Source of the DNA: Actinomycetospora corticicola
GTDB lineage: Bacteria; Actinomycetota; Actinomycetes; Mycobacteriales; Pseudonocardiaceae
Assembly (NCBI RefSeq): GCF_013409505.1
Contig: NZ_JACCBN010000001.1
Span: 5,952,001 to 6,016,000 of the forward strand
Direction of reading: 5' to 3'
DNA length: 64,000 nt
The position numbers were made by a program, and so were the translations under genes. The notes below the pieces were generated by a model. That model saw only the letters and a program-made list of their open reading frames with translations, searched no databases and was not told the DNA's origin. This document shows positions 54,454 through 62,540 of the stretch, one piece after another. Numbering within the stretch: position 1 is the stretch's first letter; each line of letters starts with the position of its first letter.

Positions 54454-55424
54454 GACGCCGACCCGACGAGTCCGGCGTGCGTGGCGAGCCGGTCGGCGTC
54501 GTCGCCCGGGGCGAACAGCACGGCGGAGGCGCGGGCGCGACGGAAGAACCGGTGCGCGTCGTGCTCCCACGTGTAGCCGATGCCGCCGTGCACCCGGATC
54601 GCGTCGCCCGACAGGCGGGTGAACGCGCGCGAGCAGGCGACCCGGGCCGTGCGGGCCGCCGCGTCGAGGGCGGTCGGGGACGTCCCGGGGTCGGCGGCGA
54701 GCGCGACGGCGTGCCACTGCGCGGAGCGGGCCAGCTCCAGGTCGATGAGCATGTCGGCCAGGAGGTGCTTCACCGCCTGGAACGACCCGACCGGCCGCCC
54801 GAACTGCACCCGCTCGCCCGCGTAGGTCGTGGACATCTCCAGCACCCGGTCCGCGCCACCGATCTGTTCGCAGGCGAGCAGCGTGGCCGCCAGCGCGTGG
54901 ACCCGCTCCGGCGGGACGTCGATCGCACGGCGGGGCGCGCCGCGCAGGTCGAGGTGGGCCTGCCCCCGGGTGGGGTCCATCGTCGCGAGCGGGGTGCGCC
55001 CGACGGCGGAGAGATCGGCGACCTCGACGATCGGGCCGACGAGCACCAGCACGTCCGCGACGTCGCCGTCGGGCACGTGGCGGCCGCCGGGGGAGAAGGA
55101 CACGGTCGCGAGCCGCTCGCCCCGCGCGATGGCGGCGACGTCCTCCCCGGCGGCGTCGAGCGCGAGCCCGCCCAGCGTCGTCGTCAGGAAGGGGGAGGGG
55201 AGGTTCGCGCGGCCGATCTCCTCCGCGACGACGGCGAGCTCGACGACCCCGAACCCCGACCCGCCGCGCTCCTCGGCGACGGCCAGCCCGGCGAGCCCGA
55301 GCTCGTCGCACATCCGGCGCCAGAGGACCGGGTCGTGGCCGGGGTCGTCGCGTCGTCGGGCGGTGCCCAGCAGCCCGCGCACGGACGCGCGCAGCTGGTC
55401 GTGTTCCTCGGCGTAGAGCGCCAC
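54450..55424 (-). CDS. Acyl-CoA dehydrogenase, smaller subunit of a pair
   Basis: 324 aa from GTG 55424, chosen for GGAGG six bases upstream. It is shorter than a full dehydrogenase (usual 380-400 aa) and diverged in the FAD/substrate loop (LATVSFSPGGRHVPDGDVAD). The C-terminal IRVHGGIGYTWEHDAHRFFR is conserved. Short partners of this kind pair with a full-length subunit in actinobacterial steroid catabolism. A degenerate AT-rich site (AACCTAACTTAAAAAC, 55451-55466) lies upstream. Confidence 0.88.
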   Translation of the reverse strand: MALYAEEHDQLRASVRGLLGTARRRDDPGHDPVLWRRMCDELGLAGLAVAEERGGSGFGVVELAVVAEEIGRANLPSPFLTTTLGGLALDAAGEDVAAIARGERLATVSFSPGGRHVPDGDVADVLVLVGPIVEVADLSAVGRTPLATMDPTRGQAHLDLRGAPRRAIDVPPERVHALAATLLACEQIGGADRVLEMSTTYAGERVQFGRPVGSFQAVKHLLADMLIDLELARSAQWHAVALAADPGTSPTALDAAARTARVACSRAFTRLSGDAIRVHGGIGYTWEHDAHRFFRRARASAVLFAPGDDADRLATHAGLVGSAS

Positions 55425-55677
55425 GTCCACCTCCGGGAGAGCCGGAGTTGAACCTAACTTAAAAACGAGGGAGCGACCAGCGTCCGGTGAGGTCAGGTCC
55501 GTTCGCCGCGGCGGAGAACGATCAGGCTGGGCCGAGCGCGACCTCGGGGGAGCACGACCGGACCAACTTCGGGCGGATCGGTAACCACCCAGTACCGCCG
55601 GTCGAGGGACATCGTTGTGCGGCCAGGTCGAGTACACGGCCGTGTCCCGACCCCCTCAGTGACCCTCGGAGGCACTC

Positions 55678-55836
55678 ATGATCATTCTGGGCATCATCCT
55701 CATCCTCGTCGGCTACCTCCTGCCGGTGCCGGCGTTCGTCGCGACCATCGGGTGGATCCTCCTGGTGATCGGCCTGATCCTCACCGTCCTCGGGGCCGTC
55801 GGTCGCGGGGTCGGTGGGCGCAAGACGTACTTCTGA
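55678..55836 (+). CDS. Small two-helix membrane protein (DUF6131-like, 52 aa)
   Basis: ATG 55678 is preceded by CTCGGAGGCACTC, a good ribosome binding site. The protein begins MIILGIILILVGYLLPVP, a first membrane helix, then VATIGWILLVIGLILTVLGA, a second, and ends in GRGVGGRKTYF, a basic tail. Short proteins of exactly this design are common in actinomycetes. A strong hairpin follows. Confidence 0.85.
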   Translation: MIILGIILILVGYLLPVPAFVATIGWILLVIGLILTVLGAVGRGVGGRKTYF

Positions 55837-55846
55837 CCGAGGTCCC

Positions 55847-55872
55847 GCGCGCCCGCCCCCGGGTGGGCGCGC
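55847..55872 (+). terminator. Hairpin terminator
   Basis: GCGCGCCCGCCC and GGGTGGGCGCGC pair over 12 positions (one G-T pair) around two bases, 10 bases after the stop of the small membrane protein gene. Confidence 0.65.
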
Positions 55873-55941
55873 GGCCCGTTCTCACCTGATTCCGACCCGG
55901 GTCACGTCGGCGCTTCACCGCTGTCGATCACGGTGGGCCGC

Positions 55942-56748
55942 ATGCCTGCGACCGACATGCCCCCGGCACGGGTCTCCACCCCGGCGAGCAAGGTCCCCGA
56001 GATCACGCTGGTGTTCTGGGTGGCGAAGCTGCTCACCACCGGCATGGGGGAGACCACCTGGGACGCGCTCGACATCGCCTTCGACCAGGTGATCGCCGTG
56101 GCCGTCACCGGCACCCTGTTCGTGCTGGCGATGGTGCTCCAGTTCGTGCGCCGGACCTACGAGCCGTGGACCTACTGGTTCGCGATCGTCATGGTCTCGG
56201 TCTTCGGCACCACCGTGGCCGACCTCGTGCACAACGACCTCGGGGTGCCCTACACGGTCTCGACCGGCGTGCTGCTCGTGCTGGTGCTCGCGGCGTTCGC
56301 GCTCTGGTACCGGGTGGAGGGGACGCTGTCGATCCATGCCGTCACCACCCGCCGTCGGGAGACCTTCTACTGGGTGGCGGTGCTGCTGACCTTCGCGCTG
56401 GGCACCGCGGCCGGCGACTGGACGGCCTCGACGCTGCACCTGGGCTACCTGCCGTCGGGCATCCTCTTCGGCGTCCTGTTCCTCCTGCCCGCGCTCGCGT
56501 ACCGGTTCCTCGGGGCGAACGCGATCGCCTGCTTCTGGATGTCCTACGTCCTGACCAGGCCCTTCGGAGCCTCCTTCGCGGACTGGTTCGGCGGGCCTCC
56601 CGGGCGCGGCGGGCTCGCCCTCGGCATGGACCGCACGGCGATCGTGCTGACCGTCCTCATCGTCGGGGTCGTCGCTTTCCTCGCGATCACGAAGGTCGAC
56701 CGTCCGGCGGCACTGGACGGGGCCGGGAGCGGGAACACCGCCGGGTGA
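55942..56748 (+). CDS. COG4705-type membrane protein
   Basis: 268 aa from ATG 55942 (GTG 55933 and ATG 55957 are alternatives). Eight or so membrane helices form four repeated pairs; characteristic stretches are FWVAKLLTTGMGETTWDALD, DLVHNDLGVPYTVST and FYWVAVLLTFALGTAAGDWT, i.e. a repeating L-x-T-x-x-G-x-x-x-x-D pattern. Family members are described only as membrane-anchored proteins. It overlaps the next gene's GTG (GTGA), so the two are coupled. Confidence 0.85.
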   Translation: MPATDMPPARVSTPASKVPEITLVFWVAKLLTTGMGETTWDALDIAFDQVIAVAVTGTLFVLAMVLQFVRRTYEPWTYWFAIVMVSVFGTTVADLVHNDLGVPYTVSTGVLLVLVLAAFALWYRVEGTLSIHAVTTRRRETFYWVAVLLTFALGTAAGDWTASTLHLGYLPSGILFGVLFLLPALAYRFLGANAIACFWMSYVLTRPFGASFADWFGGPPGRGGLALGMDRTAIVLTVLIVGVVAFLAITKVDRPAALDGAGSGNTAG

Positions 56749-59384
56749 CCACCGCAGCCCCACCCCGGCCCGCACCGGCCTTCGTCACCGGTCTGCGCGC
56801 CCACGGCGACCGGACCGCGATCATCACCCCGGACGGCGCCCTGACCTACACGGAGCTGGCCGACCGGGTCGACGCGGAGGCCTCCGCGCTCGCCGGGGAC
56901 GGAGCGCAGCGGAGCTCGACCGTCGGGACCGGCCCGCGGAAGCTGGTGCTGGTCACCCTCGCCGCGACGGTGCCGGCGCTGGTCGCCTACCTCGGCGCGC
57001 TGCGCGCCGGGCACGTCGTCCTGCTCGCCCCGGCGGCCGACCCGGCCACCGTGGCGGAGCTGACGCGCGACTGGCGCCCGGACGTCGTGGACGGCGTCCC
57101 GACGACGGGTGCGGCCGGGCGGGTCCTGCACGACGACCTCACGCTGCTGCTCGCGACGTCGGGCTCCACCGGCTCCCCGCGGCTCGTGCGCCTGGCGGCG
57201 GCCTCGCTCGACGCGAACGCCGCCGCGATCGCGGACTCCCTCGACATCCTCCCGACCGATCGCGCGGCCACGACGCTGCCGCTGCACTACTGCTACGGCC
57301 TGTCGGTCGTCCACGCGAACCTGCTCGCCGGTGCCGGGCTGCTCCTCACCGACGCGTCGGTCACCGACCCCGCCTTCTGGCGTCAGGTCCGCGAGCATGC
57401 GGTGACCAGCCTGCACGGCGTCCCGCACACTTTTGCGCTGCTCGACCGGGCCGGCGTCGACCTGGACCTGCCGCACCTGCGCTACGTCACCCAGGCCGGC
57501 GGCCGGCTCGCGCCCGACGAGGTCCGGCGGTGGGCCGCCCGTGGCGCCGAGCACGGCTGGCGGTTCGTGGTCATGTACGGCCAGACCGAGGCGACCGCCC
57601 GCATGGCCTACCTGCCCCCGGAGCTCGTCGCGGCGGCCCCCGAGGCGATCGGCGTCCCCGTCCCCGGTGGGGCGCTGCGCATCGACGACCCGGACACCGA
57701 CGGCGTCGGCGAGATCGTCTACTCCGGCCCGAACGTCATGCTCGGGTACGCGGAGTCGGACGCGGACCTCGCGCTCGGCCGCACCGCGACCGAGCTGCGC
57801 ACCGGCGACCTCGGTCGCCGCCGCCCCGACGGGCTGTTCCAGGTGGTCGGCCGCCGGTCACGGTTCGTCAAGCCGTTCGGGATCCGCGTCGACCTCGACG
57901 CCGTCGAGACGTTCCTGCGGTCCCGGGGCCACACGGCCGCCGTGACCGGCGACGACACCGGGCTGGTCGTGGCGGTCGAGGACGGCGACCCGACCGCCGT
58001 GCGCGTCGCCGTCGTCGAGCGGCTGCACCTGCCCGGCCCCTCGGTCACCGTCGTCGCGATCGACGCGCTCCCACGGCGCGCCAACGGCAAGCTCGACCAT
58101 CCCGCGGTGGCCGCCCTCGCCCGTCGTCCGGAAGGGCCTTCCCGACGACGGGTCGCGGGGGTCCGGGAGGTCTTCGCCCGGACCTTCCCGGGGCAGGTGC
58201 TCGACGACGGTGCCTCCTTCGTCGACCTCGGCGGGGACTCCCTGACCTACGTGCAGGTCTCGGCGGACCTGGAGCGGGCGCTGGGCCACCTGCCGGAGCG
58301 CTGGGACACCACGCCGCTCGGCGAGCTCGCCGCCCGCACCCCGGCCGCGCGGTCGCGGTGGGCGGGCCTGGAGCCGGCCGTGGTGCTCCGGGCGCTCGCG
58401 ATCGTGCTGGTCGTCGGCGAACACGACCACCTCTGGACCTGGCTCGGTGGCGCGCACCTCCTGCTCGCCGTCGCCGGCTGGACCTTCGCGCGGTTCGTGC
58501 TCGCCGGTGGCGGGCCGGGACGGATCCTGCGGTCGGCCGCCCTGATCGCGGTGCCGAGCTCGCTGTGGATCCTGGGGCGCTCGTTCGTCACCGGCTCGGT
58601 CCAGCACCAGGACGCCCTCCTGCTCGGCGGCGTGTTCCACCCGCTGGTGCAGGGCTACTGGTTCGTCGACTCGCTCGTGCAGATCCTCGTCGGGGCCGCC
58701 GCGCTGTTCGCCGTCCCCGCCGTACGCCGGTTCGAGCGCCGGCACCGGTTCCGGCTGCCGGCGATCGTGCTCGCGGCGTCGGTCGTCCTCTGGCTCGTGC
58801 CGGGTGACCCGTCCGTGCCCGGCGACCTGTACAGCACCCACCTCGTCCTGTGGCTGTTCGTGCTGGGCTGGATGCTGCAGCGGGCCGGGACCCCCGCACA
58901 GCAGTGGGTGACCGCGGCGGCCACGGTCGTGCTGGTCCCCGCGTTCTTCGGGGTCGAGTACGAGCGGGCGGCGATCGTCGCGGGCGGCGTGCTCGTGCTG
59001 CTGTGCGTGGCCCGCGTCCGGGTCCCGCGGTTCCTGGTCGCCCCGGTCACGGCGGTCGCGAGCGCTTCGCTGGGCATCTACCTGACGCACTTCGCGCTGC
59101 TCGGGCTGGCCGACGTCGGCGTGCCGCCGGCCGCGCTCGTGGTACTGGGGCTCGTCGTCGGGATCCTGGCGTGGCGGGCGGGGACCGGCGTGGCGCGAGC
59201 CGGCGTCCGGGCGTGCGCTCAGATCTCCTGGCCGTCGCGCTCGAGCGGGCCGGCGGGCCAGGCGTCGAGCGAGGTGAGGACCGGCAGCACCATGCCGTTG
59301 CGGTGGTCGTCCTCGACCTGGTGGTGGACGCCGATGGCGCGCAGGTCGGTGTCGGGCAGGGCCACCCAGCCGGAGCGTTCGTAG
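56745..59384 (+). CDS. Adenylation - carrier protein - multi-membrane fusion
   Basis: 879 aa from GTG 56745. Residues 1-450 are an acyl-AMP ligase: LLLATSGSTGSPRLVRL (near 134), VMYGQTEATARMAYLPPE, VKPFGIRVDLDAVE, PRRANGKLDHPAV. Residues 465-535 are a phosphopantetheine carrier with Ser499 in DLGGDSLTYVQV. From about 545 there are nine to ten membrane helices resembling an acyltransferase-3-type domain (QGYWFVDSLVQILVGAAALF; SLGIYLTHFALLGL). This suggests activation, loading and transmembrane transfer of an acid by one protein. The last 55 codons overlap the convergent GNAT gene and look non-natural (Trp/Ser/Arg-rich), so a stop may have been lost near 59215. Confidence 0.85.
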   Translation: MTTAAPPRPAPAFVTGLRAHGDRTAIITPDGALTYTELADRVDAEASALAGDGAQRSSTVGTGPRKLVLVTLAATVPALVAYLGALRAGHVVLLAPAADPATVAELTRDWRPDVVDGVPTTGAAGRVLHDDLTLLLATSGSTGSPRLVRLAAASLDANAAAIADSLDILPTDRAATTLPLHYCYGLSVVHANLLAGAGLLLTDASVTDPAFWRQVREHAVTSLHGVPHTFALLDRAGVDLDLPHLRYVTQAGGRLAPDEVRRWAARGAEHGWRFVVMYGQTEATARMAYLPPELVAAAPEAIGVPVPGGALRIDDPDTDGVGEIVYSGPNVMLGYAESDADLALGRTATELRTGDLGRRRPDGLFQVVGRRSRFVKPFGIRVDLDAVETFLRSRGHTAAVTGDDTGLVVAVEDGDPTAVRVAVVERLHLPGPSVTVVAIDALPRRANGKLDHPAVAALARRPEGPSRRRVAGVREVFARTFPGQVLDDGASFVDLGGDSLTYVQVSADLERALGHLPERWDTTPLGELAARTPAARSRWAGLEPAVVLRALAIVLVVGEHDHLWTWLGGAHLLLAVAGWTFARFVLAGGGPGRILRSAALIAVPSSLWILGRSFVTGSVQHQDALLLGGVFHPLVQGYWFVDSLVQILVGAAALFAVPAVRRFERRHRFRLPAIVLAASVVLWLVPGDPSVPGDLYSTHLVLWLFVLGWMLQRAGTPAQQWVTAAATVVLVPAFFGVEYERAAIVAGGVLVLLCVARVRVPRFLVAPVTAVASASLGIYLTHFALLGLADVGVPPAALVVLGLVVGILAWRAGTGVARAGVRACAQISWPSRSSGPAGQASSEVRTGSTMPLRWSSSTWWWTPMARRSVSGRATQPERS

Positions 59385-59797
59385 AACGGCCGCAGGCCCG
59401 GGTCGCACGTGAGGAACCCGTGCGGCACCGCGAGGTCGACGAGGGTCCGTCGGATCTCGGCCAGCAGCGCGCCCCCGAGGCCCGTGCCCTGCCGTCCGGG
59501 ATGCACCGCGACCAGCCCGACGTCCCCGACGAGCAGCGAGCCGCCGGGGGAGCGCAGGAAGCGGCGGATGACCCCGGCGTGCGCCACGACCTCGTCGCCG
59601 ACCCGGCCGAGCACCCGCAGCTCCGGGCGCGCGCCGACCCAGCTCCGCCCGGGGGCGAACGTGGTGGGCCCGTAGCTGGCGGCGAGCAGCCGGTGCACCG
59701 CCGCGTGGTCCTCGGGGCGGAGACGGGTCTCCCAGACGACGTCCCACGCCGGCGGCGGCTTCCTCGTGGCGGTGCGCGATGCGGTGTCGGAGTACAC
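59219..59797 (-). CDS. GNAT-family acyltransferase (NodA / AAC(2')-like)
   Basis: 192 aa from GTG 59797 with GGGGAGG upstream. The acyl-CoA loop region is VGLVAVHPGRQGTGLGGALL (about 95-114). Several stretches recall NodA, the Nod-factor N-acyltransferase: AWDVVWETRLRPEDHAAVH, YGPTTFAPGRSWVGARPELR, VVAHAGVIRRFL and the closing AWPAGPLERDGQE. The same core also resembles aminoglycoside 2'-N-acetyltransferases (RPFYERSGW). By eye the NodA-type match looks better over the N-terminal half. It faces the adenylation-carrier fusion tail to tail. Confidence 0.8.
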   Translation of the reverse strand: MYSDTASRTATRKPPPAWDVVWETRLRPEDHAAVHRLLAASYGPTTFAPGRSWVGARPELRVLGRVGDEVVAHAGVIRRFLRSPGGSLLVGDVGLVAVHPGRQGTGLGGALLAEIRRTLVDLAVPHGFLTCDPGLRPFYERSGWVALPDTDLRAIGVHHQVEDDHRNGMVLPVLTSLDAWPAGPLERDGQEI

Positions 59798-59807
59798 GCT
59801 GCCTCCC

Positions 59808-60623
59808 CTACGCGGTCACGACGGCGGGTCGGCGCCGGTCGGTGTCGGTGGTGAGCTCCGTGTCGGACGTGAGCTCCCAGCCCTGCCGGGGTCCGAAGTC
59901 GGCGGTGAGGCTGAACCGGTCGGCCCGGATCACGCTCTGCCGCCACTCGACGAGATCGCCCCGGTGGGCGCCGGTCCGCTCGATGTGGAACACGGCGTCC
60001 CCGGCGGCGATCCCGAGCAGGCGGGCGCGGACCGGGTCGGCCACGGCCACCCGGATCCGTTCGCGGCCCTCGTCGACGCGGACGCCGGTGAGGCGGGCGA
60101 GCTCGTCGTAGAGGGAGGTGTGCGTGAGGTCGCGACCCAGGAGCGGGGCGCCGAGGTCGTACGGCAACCACACCCGGTCCCAGGCGAGGGGCTCGTCGTC
60201 GGCGAGCCGGAGCCGCTCGAGGTGCAGGAGCGGGGTCGACTCCTCGAGCCCGAGGCGGGTGGCGACGACGCCGTCGAAGGTCCGGACGACGGCCCGCACC
60301 ACGCTGGTCTGCACACGCCCGGTGCGCTCGACGACGTCGAAGAGCGTCGACGTGGTGCCGACGGAGTAGACCATCTCGGGCTGCACCCGACGGTCGGTCA
60401 CCCGCGGGGAGCGGCCCCGCTCGGCGGTGACGACGCCGTCGGCGCGCAGCTGGGCGAGCGCCTGGCGGACCGTGTTCCGGCTGACCGCGTACTCGCCGAC
60501 CAGCGCGTGCTCGCCCGGGAAGCGTTCGGCGAACTCCCCGGCGGCGATCCGCCGCTGCAGGTCGTCCTGCAGCTGCGACCACAGCGGGGCGTCGTCCGAC
60601 CGGTCGAGCGGAGACGGCGCCAC
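59808..60623 (-). CDS. GntR-family regulator (HutC/UTRA type)
   Basis: 271 aa from GTG 60623; in-frame codons extend to 60653 but read through likely promoter sequence. The winged helix is LWSQLQDDLQRRIAAGEFAE, then ALVGEYAVSRNTVRQALAQL and RADGVVTAERGRSPRV. The UTRA ligand domain follows (PLLHLERLRLADDEPLAWDR; ARLLGIAAGDAVFHIERTGA). It is divergent from the ethanolamine operon and 10 bases from the acyltransferase gene, so either may be its target. Confidence 0.9.
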   Translation of the reverse strand: MAPSPLDRSDDAPLWSQLQDDLQRRIAAGEFAERFPGEHALVGEYAVSRNTVRQALAQLRADGVVTAERGRSPRVTDRRVQPEMVYSVGTTSTLFDVVERTGRVQTSVVRAVVRTFDGVVATRLGLEESTPLLHLERLRLADDEPLAWDRVWLPYDLGAPLLGRDLTHTSLYDELARLTGVRVDEGRERIRVAVADPVRARLLGIAAGDAVFHIERTGAHRGDLVEWRQSVIRADRFSLTADFGPRQGWELTSDTELTTDTDRRRPAVVTA

Positions 60624-61127
60624 CCGATTGACCCTACATACGGCGGCGCACAAAGGTCAGGTCATTTCGACGGCATCCAAGGGGATGGCGGCGCCAGGCA
60701 GTTGATCATGGCGAGCGCGACATCGCGCGCTCGCCATGATCAACTGCCTGGCCCTCCGGGTCGTGGTCGGTCGACCGGCGTCGCCCCGCCGTCGGGATGA
60801 TCGCGACTTCGTGAGCGTGTCCCAGCAGCGCTTGCGCGTGTCGCGCACCGAGTCGCGATCTCGATCCAGGTCCGTTGGGTCGCAACCCGATCGGGATCGC
60901 ACTCGCCGTCGGGGTGCCCTTCGCTTCGGCGCAGGAGAGCGGCGGCGGGAGGCGTGCCCGCTCAGTAACGCCCGAGGGGCCGTCCGGCCGTGCCCGCTGC
61001 GCCGGTCGCTGTCGGAGATGGGAGTTTTCGCCGGGATTTACACGGCGGTCCTTCTCGCGACCTCACGTGCTTCCTACGGTTCACGGCACCGCCGGCACAG
61101 GCCCGGCCGAGCAGGACGGAGCCGGCG
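60624..61127. other. Long divergent intergenic region
   Basis: About 500 bases separate the GntR gene and the ethanolamine permease. It contains a perfect 27-bp hairpin (60693-60752) and otherwise GC-rich sequence with short open frames that are Arg/Ser-rich and lack ribosome binding sites. TGACC (60629) and GGTCA (60655) form a loose dyad near the GntR start. No riboswitch fold is recognised, including no obvious cobalamin box, although eutB depends on B12. Confidence 0.6.
60693..60752. repeat. Perfect 27-bp stem hairpin
   Basis: 60693-60719 pairs perfectly with 60726-60752 around a 6-base loop; each arm contains AGTTGATCATGGCGAGCGCG or its complement. It is unusually long for a terminator and sits in a region between divergent genes, where no transcript is expected to end. 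It could be a dispersed palindromic repeat. Confidence 0.85.
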
Positions 61128-62540
61128 ATGACCACGACCGGGGTGGGCTCCAGCGCGGACGACGAGTACCTGGCGAAACGGCAGCTGCGCAGCGGCGCCG
61201 CGGGGTGGGTGCTGCTGGCCGGGCTCGGCGTCAGCTACGTGATCTCGGGGGACTACTCGGGCTGGAACTTCGGTCTCGCCGAGGGTGGGTTCGGGGGGCT
61301 CGCGATCGCCGGGGTCGTCATCGCCGCGATGTACTTCGCGATGGTGCTCGGCATGGCGGAGCTCTCCAGCGCGCTCCCGACGGCGGGTGGCGGCTACACC
61401 TTCGCGCGGCGCGCGCTGGGCCCGTGGGGCGGGTACGCGACCGGCACCGCGATCCTCATCGAGTACTCCATCGCTCCGGCCGCGATCGCCACGTTCATCG
61501 GCGCCTACGTCGAGTCCCTGCAGCTCTTCGGCATCACCGACGGCTGGTGGGTCTACCTCGCGGCATACGCGATCTTCGTCGGCATCCACCTCTCCGGGGC
61601 CGGGGAGGCGCTCAAGGTCATGTTCGTGATCACCGCGATCGCGGTGGTCGGTCTGATCGTGTTCGCCGTCGCCGCGATCCCGCTGTTCGACCCCGCGAAC
61701 CTCGTCGACATCCCCGCGACCGACGCGGTCGGCGCGAGCGCGACCCTGCCGTTCGGGCTGCTCGGCGTGTGGTCCGCGGTGCCGTTCGCGATCTGGTTCT
61801 TCCTCGCTGTGGAGGGCGTCCCGCTGGCGGCCGAGGAGGCCCGCGACCCGCGTCGCGACGTGCCCCGCGGCATCGTCGTGAGCATGCTCGTGCTGGTGGT
61901 GACCGGCGCCGTCGTGCTCGTGCTCTCCACCGGGGCGCTCGGGGCGGAGGCGCTCTCGCAGTCGGGCAACCCGCTCGTCGAGGCGCTCGGCACCGGCATC
62001 GCGGCCACCGTCGTCAACTACATCGGGCTGGCCGGGCTGATCGCGAGCTTCTTCTCGATCATCTACGCCTACTCGCGGCAGACGTTCGCGCTCTCCCGCG
62101 CCGGCTACCTGCCCCGGGTGCTGTCGGTGACCAACTCCCGCAAGGCGCCGGCGCTCGCGCTGATCGTGCCGGGCGTGATCGGCTTCCTGCTCACCTTCAC
62201 GGGCGAGGGGGCGACCCTGCTGAACATGGCGGTGTTCGGGGCGGCCCTGAGCTACGTGCTGATGATGGTCAGCCACATCGTGCTGCGCCGCCGCGAGCCC
62301 GACATGCCGCGCCCGTACCGCACCCCGGGCGGCACGGCCACGACCGGTTTCGCGCTGGTCGTCGCGTGCATCGCGGTCGTCGCGACCTTCCTCGTCGACA
62401 CCGTCGCCGCGCTCTGCGCGCTCGGCGCCTTCGCCCTGTTCATGGCGTGGTTCGGGTTCTACTCCCGCCACCACCTGGTCGCGTCCGCCCCGGACGAGGA
62501 GTTCGCCGCACTCGCGGCCGCCGAGGAGGCGCTGAAGTGA
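61128..62540 (+). CDS. Ethanolamine permease (APC family)
   Basis: 470 aa from ATG 61128. Twelve membrane helices; the start GWVLLAGLGVSYVISGDYSG and NFGLAEGGFGGL match the ethanolamine permease branch of the amino acid-polyamine-organocation family. ELSSALPTAGGGYTFARRAL and FFLAVEGVPLAAEEARDPRR are further APC features. It imports ethanolamine for the lyase encoded by the next gene, whose GTG overlaps its stop (GTGA). Confidence 0.92.
   Translation: MTTTGVGSSADDEYLAKRQLRSGAAGWVLLAGLGVSYVISGDYSGWNFGLAEGGFGGLAIAGVVIAAMYFAMVLGMAELSSALPTAGGGYTFARRALGPWGGYATGTAILIEYSIAPAAIATFIGAYVESLQLFGITDGWWVYLAAYAIFVGIHLSGAGEALKVMFVITAIAVVGLIVFAVAAIPLFDPANLVDIPATDAVGASATLPFGLLGVWSAVPFAIWFFLAVEGVPLAAEEARDPRRDVPRGIVVSMLVLVVTGAVVLVLSTGALGAEALSQSGNPLVEALGTGIAATVVNYIGLAGLIASFFSIIYAYSRQTFALSRAGYLPRVLSVTNSRKAPALALIVPGVIGFLLTFTGEGATLLNMAVFGAALSYVLMMVSHIVLRRREPDMPRPYRTPGGTATTGFALVVACIAVVATFLVDTVAALCALGAFALFMAWFGFYSRHHLVASAPDEEFAALAAAEEALK

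Noticed and set aside
55451-55466. AACCTAACTTAAAAAC as another copy of the island operator
   Set aside because: Fewer than half of the arm positions match in any alignment, so it is mentioned only as a possible relic.
60624-61127. Cobalamin riboswitch upstream of the B12-dependent lyase operon
   Set aside because: I could not find the conserved B12-box core or a matching set of helices.
60736-61131. 131-codon frame starting within the long hairpin before the ethanolamine permease
   Set aside because: No ribosome binding site, Arg/Ser-rich, and the start lies inside a palindrome; treated as intergenic.
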